This document shows positions 1 to 12,859 of a DNA stretch of 64,000 nt, piece after piece. The notes under the pieces were generated by a model. The model was not told the DNA's origin. It saw only the letters and a list, made by a program, of their open reading frames with translations, and made no database searches. A program made the position numbers and the translations under genes. The DNA comes from Metallyticus violacea (Eukaryota; Arthropoda; Insecta; Mantodea; Metallyticidae): positions 115,101,369 to 115,165,368 of the forward strand of contig CM060843.1 of the NCBI GenBank assembly GCA_030762175.1, given 5' to 3'. Positions within the stretch are counted from its first letter, which is position 1; each line of letters starts with the position of its first letter.

Positions 1-1239
1 TGTCGTTAATTTTATAAAATTAATTGGTGCTTTTTTCAAACCCTTCTTTAAAGCTATTTCTAATTTTCCAAACTTATCCAGTTTTTGCCAACATATTTCA
101 AAATACTATGTAAATTAATTGTTAAAATACCGAACCTATTTATATTTTCCATACGTTTATTTTTACTTTCAGTCATTTCCTTTGAAAGTAATTATTTTGG
201 AAATTACCCCTTTTAATAGCAAAGTATTTTAAGGTTAATTTACATTTAATTAATCTAAAGGTTTATGCTTGGAAATAATCCAGTTTACTCCTTTGTCTGT
301 TTGTTTGTTAAATAAATACATATAAAGTATATGCATATATAAAATGATTTGTTTATTGCCTTCCTTACACTGCAGAAAGATCTAACAAACCGGAAATATT
401 TCATTTGTTCGTTGTATGTATTACTTATTTACATGAAAACTTGCTCAGAACCCTTATATACTTGATAGAAATATAATTTTATTTCATTTTCATTGAGAAA
501 CCTATTTAAATAAGTATATATAAGGTGTTAATCATGAAAATCGAAATATTTGCATTCTAGCTAAAATAACGTGCTTCACGAATAATACCATAAAATTGCC
601 TCAAAAACACAATGCTTAGGAAATTAAGCTTTATTGTATTATATTTTTCTTGTTTCATGTCTTACACATTATGAAACTTTTAGGACAATGGATGGCATGA
701 AGGAAATTATAGGTAAAATAAATCAGGGTCCTATTGGTGTCTTAGGTTCCTGATATTTACTTTTTCAGGGTAAAAACGAATGGAAAAACGAATCAAACAG
801 TCTACCCCGAGCGTAGATCCAACTGTCCCCAGTACTTAATGAACAGACGAGAGGGAACCTACCGCCTATGTATTAATGTTATTAACTTTGATGTAATGTT
901 AACAATAAACTCAATCATGTCAAATTGAATAGATGTCTGCACCTAATAGGTCCTTGTGATGGTAATGGTGTAGCAGCTGATGATGATTTTATGAAGTATT
1001 CCTGTTCATAATTTTCGAACACGTTTGTTTCTTTACCTGCAGATCTTTGTCACTTATGAATTCACCTGTTTTTGTAATGAACATAAACGCAATCAGCATT
1101 TAGGTGCGACTACATATCGGTAATAGCATGAAGTCGCTTTTAAGCAGGTTAGAAAGTCAAATATCTCATAAACTCATCATGTTTGTGTAATCAACCAACG
1201 TAGATGGCTTAACGAGATAACAAATCACATTCACGTTTC
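1..1239. other. A+T-rich non-coding DNA
   Basis: No coding pattern, RNA gene or recognisable repeat was seen on either strand. The sequence is A+T-rich and stop-dense in all frames, as expected for intergenic or intronic DNA. Confidence 0.6.
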
Positions 1240-1530
1240 CTTTCCATCCCACGGTCTCCTGAAACATCCCTCTCACTTTATTTTTTCTGTTCTTTTTTCC
1301 TCCCCCTCCCGCCTATGGATTAAAGCTTAACGAGCATCGAGGTGAAGGGGAAGGGATGAGAGGCTGACTACGGGGAGCTCACCTGCTCGCCCCCTCCCCA
1401 ACATCGGCCTCGATGACTTCATCCCACATCATCATCGTCATCACAGAGGAGACAGTGCTCGTCCGGGAAAATCCGATAATACGATGCGTGCCATCAGAAC
1501 GTGATGGGGGGATAAATAGAAGACAGAAAC
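1240..1530. other. GC-richer block with inverted repeat
   Basis: This stretch is clearly richer in G+C than its surroundings, with a pyrimidine tract near 1283-1312 and a purine tract near 1342-1360. The octamer CATCGAGG (1335-1342) is inverted as CCTCGATG (1408-1415), and the flanks (gaaggggaaggg against ccccctcccc) could extend imperfect pairing. No open frame of note was found. It could be a conserved regulatory element, part of an unrecognised repeat, or chance. Confidence 0.3.
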
Positions 1531-1722
1531 TGGCCTCGTAGTATGATCCCTACAAACATGTCTCCTAATGGATGTAGTAAGTGTATATATCGCTCAGTCA
1601 TTACTAATATACATATTTATATGACATGGTTCGCATGGGTGTTTTGACTGTACTGTACATTACACAAGCATTTATGGAAAAACCTTAAAATGAAATATGT
1701 TTACAGTTATCATCAGCTAATC

Positions 1723-2006
1723 ACCGCCAAGGGTGACTGAGGTCGTTAAGATGTGGACTCGTGAACGGGAGATCTGGGGTTCGAATCCAGCCAGGATTGT
1801 CCTCCCTGACTGAGGTTTTCTTCCAAGTTTTCCTCAGTCCTCATAAATGGCAAATGCCGGGAAGGTACCTTAAACTTACGCCTGGAACAATTCCTTCCTT
1901 AAAAACAATCCTTTCCCAATACATCATTTCATCTCATGTATCATCAGTGTCCACCGCCTGTAGTGGCTCAGTAGTAAAAATGGGCGTTAAACACTATTCA
2001 TTCATC
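1723..2006 (+). mobile_element. tRNA-derived SINE, family A (copy 1)
   Basis: The head resembles a class II (Ser/Leu-type) tRNA: an A-box-like stretch (gtgactgaggtcgttaag) followed about 35 bases later by a B box (GGTTCGAATCC). The body carries the family-specific core (tcctcataaatggcaaatgcc, then a gaggtacc-like segment) and the 3' end has the family signature gggcgttaaacactattcattcat, a short ATTC-type tail. At least five other copies lie in this window. The A box differs from the better-preserved copy at 12.86 kb (gtgactgagg for gtggccgagg), so this copy has drifted. Flanking target duplications are not evident. The open frame across it is fortuitous. Confidence 0.85.
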
Positions 2007-2052
2007 GCCTAGCCACTAGCCCTTAAATGCGCGCATGCGTGCATACACACAC

Positions 2053-2165
2053 GTATATAATATAAATGAAAAATAAAAATAAAGTAACACTATCAACAAT
2101 GTAATAAATTAAATACTTATCTACTTTTATTATTACTGTTTATAATATATATATATATTATATAC
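2053..2165 (+). repeat. TA-flanked foldback-like element (copy 1, short)
   Basis: The left half (about 2066-2112) matches, almost base for base, the left end of the element at 36.68 kb (aatgaaaaataaaaataaag, then acactat-aacaatgtaa). The right half (2115-2147, ctacttttattattactg) matches that element's right end. The middle of the element is missing. TA dinucleotide runs lie on both sides. I read it as an internally deleted member of a small element family inserted in (TA)n. No coding capacity. Confidence 0.55.
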
Positions 2166-2532
2166 CATAGTTTAGTTCTTTTCTATGCAAAGTACTTGGA
2201 ATTAGAAGCCCTTTATTCAAGTAATATATATTAACTGCTCACTCATTTGCACACACATATAGACACATATATTGAAAGCGTTTTTCTGTGGGTCTCGAAG
2301 TAAGAACTCCACGTTTTGGGCACCAAATTTGAAGCAGGTTGCTGTTAGTCTTGTAGTAGATATGCTTAGCATTTAAACTTTGCAGGATCCATTCGGCACA
2401 AATCGTGTATAAAATAACGTACCACACCAAAATATGCTGCTCTAGAGTGAACTGTCTTTGCTAATGAATGTATTTGCCGAACATCATAAGGGGACATTTA
2501 CAGAAAATGATATTCAAGGACATCACAAAGAT
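2166..2532. other. Non-coding spacer
   Basis: Nothing recognisable. The 63-codon open frame on the minus strand has no protein-like features. Confidence 0.5.
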
Positions 2533-2711
2533 TTGTTGTTTATTTGGTTTATTTACGGACGCTCTTTAACATCTCAGGTCATCAGCGTTCCCTTCAATTC
2601 AGGACGTGAAACGGCCAACAAATTTTTCTCAGAGGTCTGTTCTTTCAAGCTTGAGGTTCTTTTTCGTGCCGTAAATCTACGACACGGGACCCACGGCTTT
2701 ACTTCCAACAT
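2533..2711 (-). mobile_element. tRNA-derived SINE, family B (copy 1, 5'-truncated)
   Basis: On the minus strand this is the body and 3' end of the SINE-B family: the conserved hairpin segment around gtgccgtaaatctacgacac, then the segment ending ggtcatcagcg, then gttaaagagcgtccgtaaat and a short AAC-type tail (seen on the plus strand as ttgttgtttatttgg). The tRNA-like head is absent, so the copy is 5'-truncated, as expected for target-primed reverse transcription. Six other members lie in the window. Confidence 0.8.
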
Positions 2712-3837
2712 GACAAAGAGCAGGGTTATCTGAGTTGAAGCATGGGCTGCATATGTCTATTAGCCGAAATGTAAAACACGACGTGAGATAGCAAGTTTTA
2801 TAACTAAACCCCTATATTTTTCTAATATGTATTGGTGGCTATACGATTATAGAAAAATAAGAATAAAATACACTATCGGATTTATTGAATTAAGTATATA
2901 AACAAAACCAAATTAATTAAAGGATTTTATAAGTATATGAACAACAGACGAACATTGTCAAATGTTCCAATACCATCTTTAAAAGGATCTGATTTAAAAT
3001 AATGAAAAACTTCTGAACAGAAATATATTAAATAATTGTTGATCGTAACTGTTATTCTGATTTTAATAATAAAGGAATGTTGATGTAAATTTGCGATAAA
3101 ATCCCGTAAACATTAATTTTTCAACATTATCTAATTATAGGATTTCTCACACTGAAACAATCGGGTAATTATATTACTTTTCTAGCGTACCTTAGGGGCA
3201 CAGATATAATGTGAAGCGGGGCATATAAAGAGAGATATTTCCAATTATAACAGACGTGCAGTAAATAAGATAGATATTCAGATGTAAACCCTGGAATTAT
3301 ACATGATGCTGGAGTACTTAATTTTAAAGTATAAAATTGTTGTTAAACATGAAGGATGTTCGCTATATAAAATTCGATATAAATCGTCCCAATTCAATAC
3401 ACGAGTTATTATAACAGTAATGTTTTAGGTGTTGAAAAAAACCAATACCCAGTTTTCTAGAGAAGTGACCAAACCAAAGTTATTGTTACATAATTAAGGC
3501 ATAACATTAAATGGAGGTTAAATTTGTGAAAGGTTAAAACTTTAAAATGTTGTTAAAAATAATCGAGACGAAACATTGCTTCACATTTTTTATTGCATCC
3601 TTTTACAAAAAGTATTCAAAAGGGCATTCTCTTCCTTCAATGCACGCTCTGCAACGATCCCTTTTAAATGTTCAGAATTCATGCTTGTGAAATAGCAGTA
3701 CTGGAACAACGATTCATTTGGCGTCTCGTGCAGAAACTTCAAGTCTCCCCACAAAATAAATAAACGAATAAATAAAAGAATTGCGTAATATGAGGTCCGA
3801 AGCAGGTTACGCGATGATCTATTTTGGCCAATCCACA
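2712..3837. other. A+T-rich non-coding DNA
   Basis: No gene, RNA or repeat recognised. The 89-codon minus-strand open frame at 3590-3859 runs into the next SINE and is not protein-like. Confidence 0.55.
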
Positions 3838-4098
3838 CGCCACGGGTGACCGAAATCATAAGCGGGAGGTCTGGGGTTCGATTTCCACCAGGACCGTCCT
3901 CCCTGACTGAGGTTCCCCCCCCCCCAGATTTTCCTCAGTCCTTATAAATGGCAAGTGCAGGGAGGTACCCTAAACATAGGCCTGGAATTTTCCTACCACT
4001 AAAAATATATCCTTTCCCAATATATCATTTCATTTCATGTATTATCACTGTCCACCACGTGTGGCACCTCAGTAGCAAAATAGGGCAGGGCGTTAAGT
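3838..4098 (+). mobile_element. tRNA-derived SINE, family A (copy 2, deleted head)
   Basis: The copy starts with the family head (cgccacgggtgaccg) but lacks about 20 bases between the A box and the segment agcgggaggtctggggttcga, so the internal Pol III promoter is broken in its spacing. The body (cagtccttataaatggcaag) and the 3' end (gtggcacctcagtagcaaaa, then gggcgttaa) follow. A run of about ten Cs (3916-3925) interrupts the gaggtttt region. Too diverged for a target duplication to be recognised. Confidence 0.8.
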
Positions 4099-4702
4099 AA
4101 TTTAAAAAAAGGTGGTCAATCCATTAATCAGTAAATGTACAGTTCAAATGCTGTCAAACTGCAACGCAGAAGTGAGATGGTCGAGTTGGTACCAATGCGA
4201 TATTGACTGTAAAGCGGAACCTTTTCTACTGCTGTTTTGCAAGAAAATGTTATGTAAATTATTTATTATAATATTAATTATTACATCTTATTCCTCAATG
4301 TTTCTCTGATTTCTGATATTTTCTTGAAATGTTTCAACTCGATCTGAACTACTGTATTTTGAAATAAATTTGTTTAATATCTTGTATTACCCCTAGAATG
4401 TTGAACACTGAACTTAGGAATATTCAATATTTGTGCTTGTCTATAAAGACTGAGGTTTTAAATGCCCTATTTTCTGACTAAAATGTGATTCATCACTCAT
4501 ATATTGTATTCCGTTCGACTACGGTGAGCTGAAGGCATATCCCACCCTACAAATTCACATATCATTTAGATAACATTAATAAATGAAATTTCTTTTTAAT
4601 TAATTTACATATTTTTATTTTGGCATTTATTTAATTTGGAATACTTTGTACACTCGCAGAAAGTGAAAGCAAGCTGAGGCAATCGTTACAAATGCATTTC
4701 AG
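4099..4702. other. A+T-rich non-coding DNA
   Basis: Nothing recognised on either strand. Confidence 0.5.
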
Positions 4703-4713
4703 ATATTGCCGAA
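4703..4713. repeat. Target-site duplication of SINE-A copy 3 (left)
   Basis: ATATTGCCGAA, repeated at 5014-5024 on the far side of the SINE. Confidence 0.85.
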
Positions 4714-5013
4714 TGAATGAATGAATGAATGAACGAATGAATAGTGTTTAACGCCCGTTTTTGCTACAGTGGCACGACAGGCGATGGACACTGATAATAC
4801 ATGAAATGAAATGATATATTGGGAAAGGATTATTTTTAAGGAAGGAATCCTTCCAGGCCTAAGTTTAGGGTGCCTCCCCGGCATTTGCCATTTATGAGGA
4901 CTGAGGAAAATCTGCAAAAACCTCATTCAGGGAGGACGGTCCTGGCGGTATTCGAACCCAGATCTCCCGCTCACGAGTCCGCGTCTTAACAACCTCGGCC
5001 ACCCGTGGCGGTA
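4714..5013 (-). mobile_element. tRNA-derived SINE, family A (copy 3) with target duplication
   Basis: A full-length minus-strand copy. On the plus strand it begins with the tail as a GAAT/AATG tetranucleotide run and ends with the head (cctcggccacccgtggcgg). It is bracketed by an 11-bp direct repeat, ATATTGCCGAA, at 4703-4713 and 5014-5024, the target-site duplication of a LINE-type insertion. The B box reads GGTTCGAATAC on the minus strand, one or two changes from the ideal. The duplication is intact, so this is a relatively recent insertion. Confidence 0.92.
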
Positions 5014-5146
5014 ATATTGCCGAAACTAACAATTAAATTGCTGTATCGAAATAGCCATTCTTTAATAATACATATAAAGCGGCAACGCTTCTTTAACTTT
5101 GCTTTGACTCTGTCAAGTAGCGATAATCACTAGGATTCCCTCATGG

Positions 5147-5435
5147 TTGATTTATTTATTGAGCCACTTTAACTTCTCAGGTCATCAGCTTTCCATTCAA
5201 TTCGGGGCGTGAAACGGCCAATAAATTTTGTTCAGAGGCCTCTTCTTTCAAGCTTGAGGTTCTTTTACATGCCGTAAATCTACGATATGGGACACACAGC
5301 TTTACTTCCCGTTCGAAGGAAGCCATACTTAGGATGTTTACGCCCTAAAAAAATCCATCTACCCTGGCCGGGATTGAACCCACTATCTTGGGTTTAGGAG
5401 GCAAGTATGGCTACCACTATACCACCAGGGCCGAC
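5147..5435 (-). mobile_element. tRNA-derived SINE, family B (copy 2, full length)
   Basis: Read on the minus strand, the head is a tRNA-like fold: acceptor-like GCCCTGG pairs with CCAGGGT, an A-box-like TGGTATAGTGG, the loop region TTGCCTCCTAA, and a B box GGTTCAATCCC. The arrangement most resembles tRNA-Gly. The body (cttaggatgttt, then the gaaggaagcc motif) and the 3' segment (gatgacctgagaagttaaag) match the other copies. No clear target duplication. The SINE explains the short open frames that overlap it. Confidence 0.88.
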
Positions 5436-8400
5436 ATATTGCATTGGGTAAATACACTCTGAATGACACGATTAAGTTAGTCCAATGTAATGTTTCTGAT
5501 TTCATTTTTAATGCTTTTCTTTCCGGTACGAATTTCTGCCCCCATTTTGTGTTAATTTCTATAGTTACTTTACTGTTAGCGAACGTTTCAGCTTTTTTCC
5601 CCCATGGTTCTCTATTTTTTTCTCTATTAAAACTATATGTTTTAGTTTTTTTATTAGGAATTTAGCGGAGCAACTGACCAAGAAAGTTCTGAAGAAATTC
5701 TGCATCACATGATTTGTTATAATAAACTTTCACACAAAAATACACTAATCTAGAGTCATTTGTATAACCATCTTTCGAATGGAGGTATACTGTCGTGAGA
5801 CCAGGAAGGAACATATTCAGAAAGAGGAAATCAAGAATATGGCGTAAGATAAGAAATTATGTACGGGTTGGAAGTTAAGAGATCCATTATCAGAACTGTG
5901 TGCTGATTGTTCTTTGTTAATAACATATATAATATAGTATGAAAGAAAGAATGTTTAAGTACTATACATATATGGGAATACAAATTCTTGTAAAAAGTGG
6001 TAAAGTGATTAGCAAAAACAGAACATATAAATAAATGCTGACAATCGCGTTCCAGGTAGAAAAACTGTTCGTCAACTTGGTAAAAAGTTATGAGAGCCCG
6101 AATATCTCAATGACAAGAAACATAATCCGAACTGCGATGTTCTTATGGAAGAAAAGTTAGATTAAAAACAAGAATTTCGGACGCAGATATAGCAATGTAT
6201 TGCCGCTGAGGGGCATCATTTTCAACGTCTCTTAGAGCACAGTTTAGTGATTATATCAGTTTTAATACAATACCATTTTATGCTTTCAGTAAAATGTTAA
6301 TACTAAAAAAATACTAACTTTATGCTGCGACTCTTAACTGTCTGTTACAAATGATGCACCTCCCCAGTAAGATGCCATAATCAGACGGCCCGTACCTCAA
6401 ATAACCTTGCTGTAGTTCAGTATAATGTTGAGCCCTACATTTTTATTCTGCGAGTCAACCTTGTACCTAACCGGGCGACGCACCCCTGATGCCTTTTTAA
6501 CCTTTTAAATGTAAGACAGGGATGAAGAATGGCTTGGTCAGGAATTAAGTAGTTAAAATACTGTTAGTAATATTTCTTTGTTTGGCTGACACAGTTTTTA
6601 ATTAAACGCCCTACTTCTACTTCAGTTGGTATATCTGTAACAGTACACATATTAGAGTGAGAATTATTAAATCAGCTGTAAAGAAAAGTGTAGTTTTTAA
6701 ATATTTTTTTACCAAATAAACTGAACAATGTGACACATACTCTGATAATATTGTATTTGTATAACAGAATAAGTTAGTAGATTAAATAAAGCAAAAAAAT
6801 TCCTTTTACAATCAAACATTATCATTAATTTTTTAAATTTTACATATTTGAGATTATTAACATTTTCAATAAATCTCGGTATTCAGATATGAGAATTAAT
6901 TATAAAAATCACTGCAAGAAATGTTGAAATTAGCTCGTGAAAAGAGGTCAGACCTTACTCGTTTGTCCAAATGTATAAATTAAAGAAAATAATCTCTGTA
7001 CAAAGAACTGCATATTGGGACAAACAGAGTTTTGTAGTAGTATTTTGCTTGCACACTTCTGAAAAAATGACATTTCTTCTCCAGTGGAAACTACAACGAT
7101 CTTAGCTTACCTAAAGCCTTGGTCAGTAAGGATATTTCGCATATAAATGACGAGAATTTATTACTATCCTTAAAGAGCACATATTTCTAAGACTGTGTTA
7201 CATCCCAAGAACGCATCTTCCATTCTAAACGAAGAGAACTGCTCCAAAAGGTTATGGTCAAAATCAAAAAATGTTTCTAAATATTCAAAAGTCGTTTCGC
7301 AACTCTTGCAAACAACTCCTCTTCGTTTGCAGATATATGGTTAAAAGATAAGACCCCTCTTTCACAAAAAATGTTATCATTTAGAGAAGTGTTCAGTTTA
7401 GCCATATGCGAGTGGATATTGGAACTAAAAGCGATTGCTTGCTGTGGGTTGTTACCATCACACCTCCGTGTTAAGCTTCATGTTACGAGAAAGTCTAAAA
7501 ATGTCGTTCTTAATCGAAGTTATAACCAGTGAGTACAGCATTAACATTAAACACGGAGATTTCCTTCTATATCAAGACAGTATACCTGAAGACTGGTGAG
7601 AAAGTGAAACCAAATATTAAATCAATATTGCTTTTAAACTTCACCCTGTTATTTGATTGATGTTTTAATTTATATAGAGTAAAAAATAAGTCAGTTAACT
7701 GCAGGATAAATGAAAAAATATATTTTCAGTCTATCAGCTTACATTTTGATCTTTATTATATGGTTTAACTTTATTTTGAAAGTATTTATTATCCAAACAG
7801 ATTTGTTACATTAAATACTCAGTAGATTTTACACTCTATTCCGTCCGAAGTGAAACAACATTAAAACAATCTAGGTTTACAGTCAACGATAAAAAACAAA
7901 ATACGTAATAACAATGTCATGCTCTTTCAATTTTAGAAACCAAAATATAGAGGTGTCATTTGAAATTTCAAAATGGAAACTTAGTGTATCTAAAATTTAT
8001 TCAACGTTGGTTTTAAGTTAACGCTGATTTGTAAATATCCATGATTTTAATTAAATATGTGTTAAATAAATAGTTTTTCAGATTTGGTAGTTTTGAAATG
8101 TATATAGTTCGTAGTTAATTTAATCAAGACAGTTTGTAGAAATGTCAGTGGAGATTAAATGTGATCCGCTGAAATCAGTAAGACAGAGGAATGAGAGTTG
8201 CATATAGCGAGTGAATAAGAGGATTGAAACTATCAAGTTATGTAGAACAAGCTACGAGTTAAAAATGAGAGAAACGCTGTTGTATTAAGCACTTTCTAAA
8301 GTTTTAACAGCGCTAACTTCCGGAAATACCATTTTTAAAAACAACTTGAGCTCTCGGGAGCAACCCACAGTTACACTTCTAGATGTTAAAATTAATGGAA

Positions 8401-11400
8401 CATTATTATATATATTATTGGACTCTTTCATACTGAACCATGAATCCAAACTTAAAGCAGTATAAATAATTTTTACTTCAATAAGATGCTCTAGAAGTAT
8501 GTCCTTTCAACAGTAAAAAATAAGGAAAGAGTCTTCCCCATTAGTACACTGCATTCCTGCAGACAAAATGTGAACAACATTGTGTGCTGACAGAATTCTT
8601 TTAATGCTTAGATAAGTTTCTGCAATTGTGTACGTTTTAGATGTATTTGCGTTAAACCAATGCAAACACAAAAATACCTTTATCTTGCTCAATGTCCACT
8701 TTTGGCAGCATTTCTCTGCCTCCTGCGTTTTCTGTCTGGCATAAATGAATCTCACAAGCGGCATATTTGTTTCTTTTCCACATTAAGCGAGCGGCCCCAT
8801 TCGAGACTGAGTTTACAATGATTTGGTCTGATAAAAGCCTTGACGTACTTTATCGCTTTTTTAAAGCGGTGATAAAATTGCAATAAAACTGTCAGAATTG
8901 CAATTACATTAAATTAAGTTCGTATAGATGTGACTTCAATAGTACGTTATATCATTTTGGATCATCTGCGAATGTTGAAGCTGTAAAGTGAGGTGCTTCT
9001 ATACAGTCCGCTTAATGAACTGGTCACTTCTAATAAGATCGCGAAAATTCGGAAAGGATTCGTGGATTAAAAGTATTTCTTAATTCTCTACTGATTGCAG
9101 TGATATTACAAACAACCCTGTGGTCGGAAGTGAGTTAAGCATTATGTACTAACTACTCATTACGTGCAAGACGTGAGGACATAATTAAAAAAAAATAGTG
9201 TATTATTTGAAATATCGGTTTATCTAACTATCTTATGATCGACGCGGCGGTGAGGCACTGCATCCCCTGATAAATAATCGCCCAAGGCCAACCACCTCAC
9301 ACCCCTCAATTAAAAAAATATATTCTGCTAAGAATGCAAAATAACAAATACTATGCTTAATTATTTTATTATACGAGTGTTTATTTATGATTGGTATGTT
9401 TGTTCAAAGTTCCCTTCTGCTGCCAGGAGATTATCTGAAGAGAATGATTCTATTCGTAGATTAGAATTTTCCGCACACTTTAACCGATACGTCAAGGGAT
9501 AAATTTAACTTCTTAAATTAATAAGGGTAATAAATGCTTTCATAGGCAGATGCTAGAAAGGTGTAGGAAATGAAGTTTCGACATCTCCTGGGTGACATTG
9601 GTTATTACATAGCCTTTTAAGTGCATTAGAATGTATTATATTGTCACTCTTAATGCTTCTATCGCCCACTCATGTGGTGCTCCACTCTCCGGCCTCTGGT
9701 ATAGACTAGCCGACAGTGAGCGATGGCTCATCAGCAGATGCAACTCCCCCGCTGCGGCGGTCACTAGATAACTGGATGATCTAGTACATTACTGCATTTT
9801 ATAATGATATAATTTATAAATTATTGTTATAAATTACTTGCCAACCAAAATACACGCACTTTAATTCTTATCTAAAATAGACATAATTTAAAATTAAATT
9901 TGCCTTTGAAAAATGTATATTTTGTTCATTGTTATTCGTTTTAGAGCTATCGCACTTTTAATAAAGTGATGTCCTCTACAAGGTTACCGAGGCAAGCGGA
10001 AAAAATCTAGTAAGATAAGTTAATTAATCGCAGGAATATTCACTGAATCTCCTCTTCCCATCCAACTCGCTGGAGAACGATCGTTGAGGGGTGGTCGGAC
10101 AAGTTGAAAGAAATAAAAAGGTGCACCATCGTGCTGCCACCAAATGCGTTGACAAATATGATATGAAATAGTCTTTATAGACGTTGTCGTTATTTGTCCA
10201 TTTATACGACAGAAACAGAAGGCATGATGGTAATAAATACTTATGGGCTAGAATTTTTTAGGTACACGTGATTTTGTTTTAGGTATTTTATACATAAAAT
10301 AAGCTTTTATTTATATGGTAGTATTTCATAAAAATAATCTCAAAAATTAAATACTCGTTTTTCATATTTTAATGCGGTTTGTTTATTTTATAAAAGAATT
10401 CATTGTCAGAAAACAAAATATTAGAAACACACAAACAGCTGGTGTAGAGAAACTTTAGAACTTCTCTGGCCTTTATTATGTAGATATCACTGTCACTAGC
10501 AACAGTAACTTCTTGTTCTCATCCACTGCTGGGTACAAAATGCTCAAGATATTCCTCAATGTGCAGGCTAATGTGCTAGAGTTAGTTATATTTTATATGT
10601 TTAAAAGGTATCAGGTAAGATTTACTTAGTTCTTTTGGGTCCAATTTACCAACCGCCACTCACAAGGAAGTTACTGCAACTATCATTTGTTTCACCCATA
10701 GAATACCAAATATGGCCGTCTAATTCAGTCTAGAGTCGTCTAGTAAACAGGAACGAAATAACGCTTCCTCAAAAATAGATTCAGGTATATTGTGGGCACT
10801 GATGTCTTCCAAGATAACTTCATAGTCACATCAATTAGCACGTTCATTGTGATGTTTGCCTAGTATAGACAAAAGTTGAAGTTTCCTTCATCTAAGACAA
10901 ATCTGGAAGAAATAAATTTGCTTTTGCCATTGCTGCTGGACTTCTACCTACCATACTAGTTGCAAAATAGGATGGCATATGAAGGCCGGGTATGCTGAAG
11001 GCTGTAGTCAGTCATATTTCTTCTCCGCCCCTCTGCGTTGCCAATAATTCCACACGCTTCTACTTATTGCAAGTGAAAATGTTCAATTTATTAATTACGC
11101 TCGAATTAGTTACTAAAATATAAATAGTATGTGACAATGTATTACGTAGGCCGCTTCTTTAAGTTACGTGGTTGCGGATGTACAGACTTCCCCTGCAAAT
11201 GCCTGCTTGACTTGGCAACAGCGCGCGGTCATCTTCCATAAGCTCACGTTTTGCGACAACTTAGCCGCATGAGGAACATGCACAGCTACGAACTGTTGGA
11301 ATATTATAAACAATATTTCACTATGACTTTTAATGCGAGAAATAACTTCTGTCATTTAAACATGTCAAAGCAGTGATTTAAGGTCTTAAGGTCTTAACAC

Positions 11401-12254
11401 TTCATTTACGCATTTCGGGATTCAATTGAATTCAGATATTTTGCTTCAGAAAGTGTAAAAGCATAAGGAAAAAATAGACTAAAACAAAAATCTGCAACCT
11501 ATACATGATAGGTGTATCCCAATGTGCACATGTACTTGATGTGATGAATATCGTGAAAGTGAGGATTTTGTTCTGTCCAGATTCTTGCTGTTAAGTATGG
11601 CGTCCCTAGTGAAACAAATCTAATCAGCAAATAATTTTAAAACTTAAGTATGTCATTCAGGATTACAGGTTGCAGATAGTGCATAGTATAACCAGGTATA
11701 CTATGAATGTTCAGACAAGTGTATACCAACCCTATTTGCAATAATTTGAGCTGCTATCAATTCTTCGAATTGAGGATTCCTATATGTTTTTATTACATCA
11801 TGTTAGCTGAAGTGATTTTACAAATTTAATGCTTTGCCCCAAGGTTGAGTGTCACTGATTACTTAGATATATACTTAAACAATTAGGTTTTGTAACTTTT
11901 CATATATTTGCACATTCTCTAACACCTATAGCAAATTCTTTTAATCGTATATGTACCAGATGGCACCCATTTAAATTAGCATATATTACTGTATGTACAT
12001 CCCTATAATAAATCGAATTAACATCCTGAGAAATACAGCGTTCTAGTGCTAGAGCAATTTGTACTAAAAAAATGAGTATATGGAAAATGGTAATGAAAGT
12101 TCTTTTGACTATATTAATCACAAACAACTGTATAAAATTAAATTATAATTTACTAACACAGAAGGGATTCCAGTCATACTTTTCAAACAGTAAATAGAAC
12201 GTCAAAACCAACATATTAATTAGTACTATAAAGCCAGCCAGCTTCAATATGGCA
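5436..12254. other. Long A+T-rich stretch without recognised genes
   Basis: Almost 7 kb in which no coding segment, tRNA, SINE or LTR could be supported. Two small islands are less A+T-rich: 9232-9305 (tgatcgacgcggcggtgagg onward) and 9665-9775 (contains ccccgctgcggcggtc). Neither has an open frame or known motif. The longest open frames (8507-8764 minus, 85 codons; 11900-12127 minus, 75 codons) show no domain or codon signature. The region is consistent with intron or intergenic sequence. Confidence 0.55.
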
Positions 12255-12257
12255 AAA

Positions 12258-12364
12258 TGTAATAGTGGAGTATCTCAAGTATTAGTACTCCTTCCCTTTC
12301 TAATTTTCGTTAATGATATTGCTCCCCTCTCTAAAGATATGCTATTCTATACTATTTATAGATA
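12258..12364 (+). pseudogene. Reverse-transcriptase scrap of a non-LTR retrotransposon
   Basis: The plus-strand frame from 12261 reads NSGVSQVLVLLPFLIFVND followed by IAPLSKD. This aligns with the reverse-transcriptase signature SGVPQGSVLGPLLFLIFIND of Jockey/CR1-type LINEs, with two residues lost in the QGSVLGPLLF part. A stop follows about 15 codons later, before any FADD box. Upstream sequence is too decayed to read. What is seen is the motif; the clade is an inference. Confidence 0.5.
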
Positions 12365-12548
12365 ATGGAATTATTATTATTATCATTATTATTACTTTAA
12401 TTACTATTAAAGTCAAAATTTACACACTTTAAAATATAAAACAGAGACCGTTAATCTTAAAATAAGTTATTAAAACACGGCGTACTGGAATTGAAACATT
12501 TATCAAGGAGTAAAAATATTTAGCATTAAAATGTACTTAATTTTTTCT

Positions 12549-12588
12549 AAAGAATTCCATCATATTTTAAAGAATTCCATCATATTTT
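12549..12588. repeat. 20-bp direct duplication
   Basis: The unit taaagaattccatcatattt occurs twice in immediate tandem. Probably a replication-slippage duplication. Confidence 0.8.
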
Positions 12589-12847
12589 CTGTGAATTGTA
12601 TTTATTGTATTTATAAAAGTTTTGCTTTCATTAAATAATTTTCGACAAAAGCCAAATTTCATATTAATCGTCACAGAAGCCTAAGTAACACACAAAAATA
12701 CATGTGATTTTTTTGGCTCTGTCTTCATCAATATTGAACTGGCTGCTCAATCTGTTTTATTACTGTCTCGTTGCAAACACATGCTAGTTATCTTGCTTCT
12801 TATGGTTTGTCTTCAATGTTAAAATTATGCAAGTCATCCATACACTC

Positions 12848-12859
12848 TCCTATGAATCA
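12848..12859. repeat. Target-site duplication of SINE-A copy 4 (left)
   Basis: TCCTATGAATCA, repeated without mismatch at 13141-13152. Confidence 0.92.
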
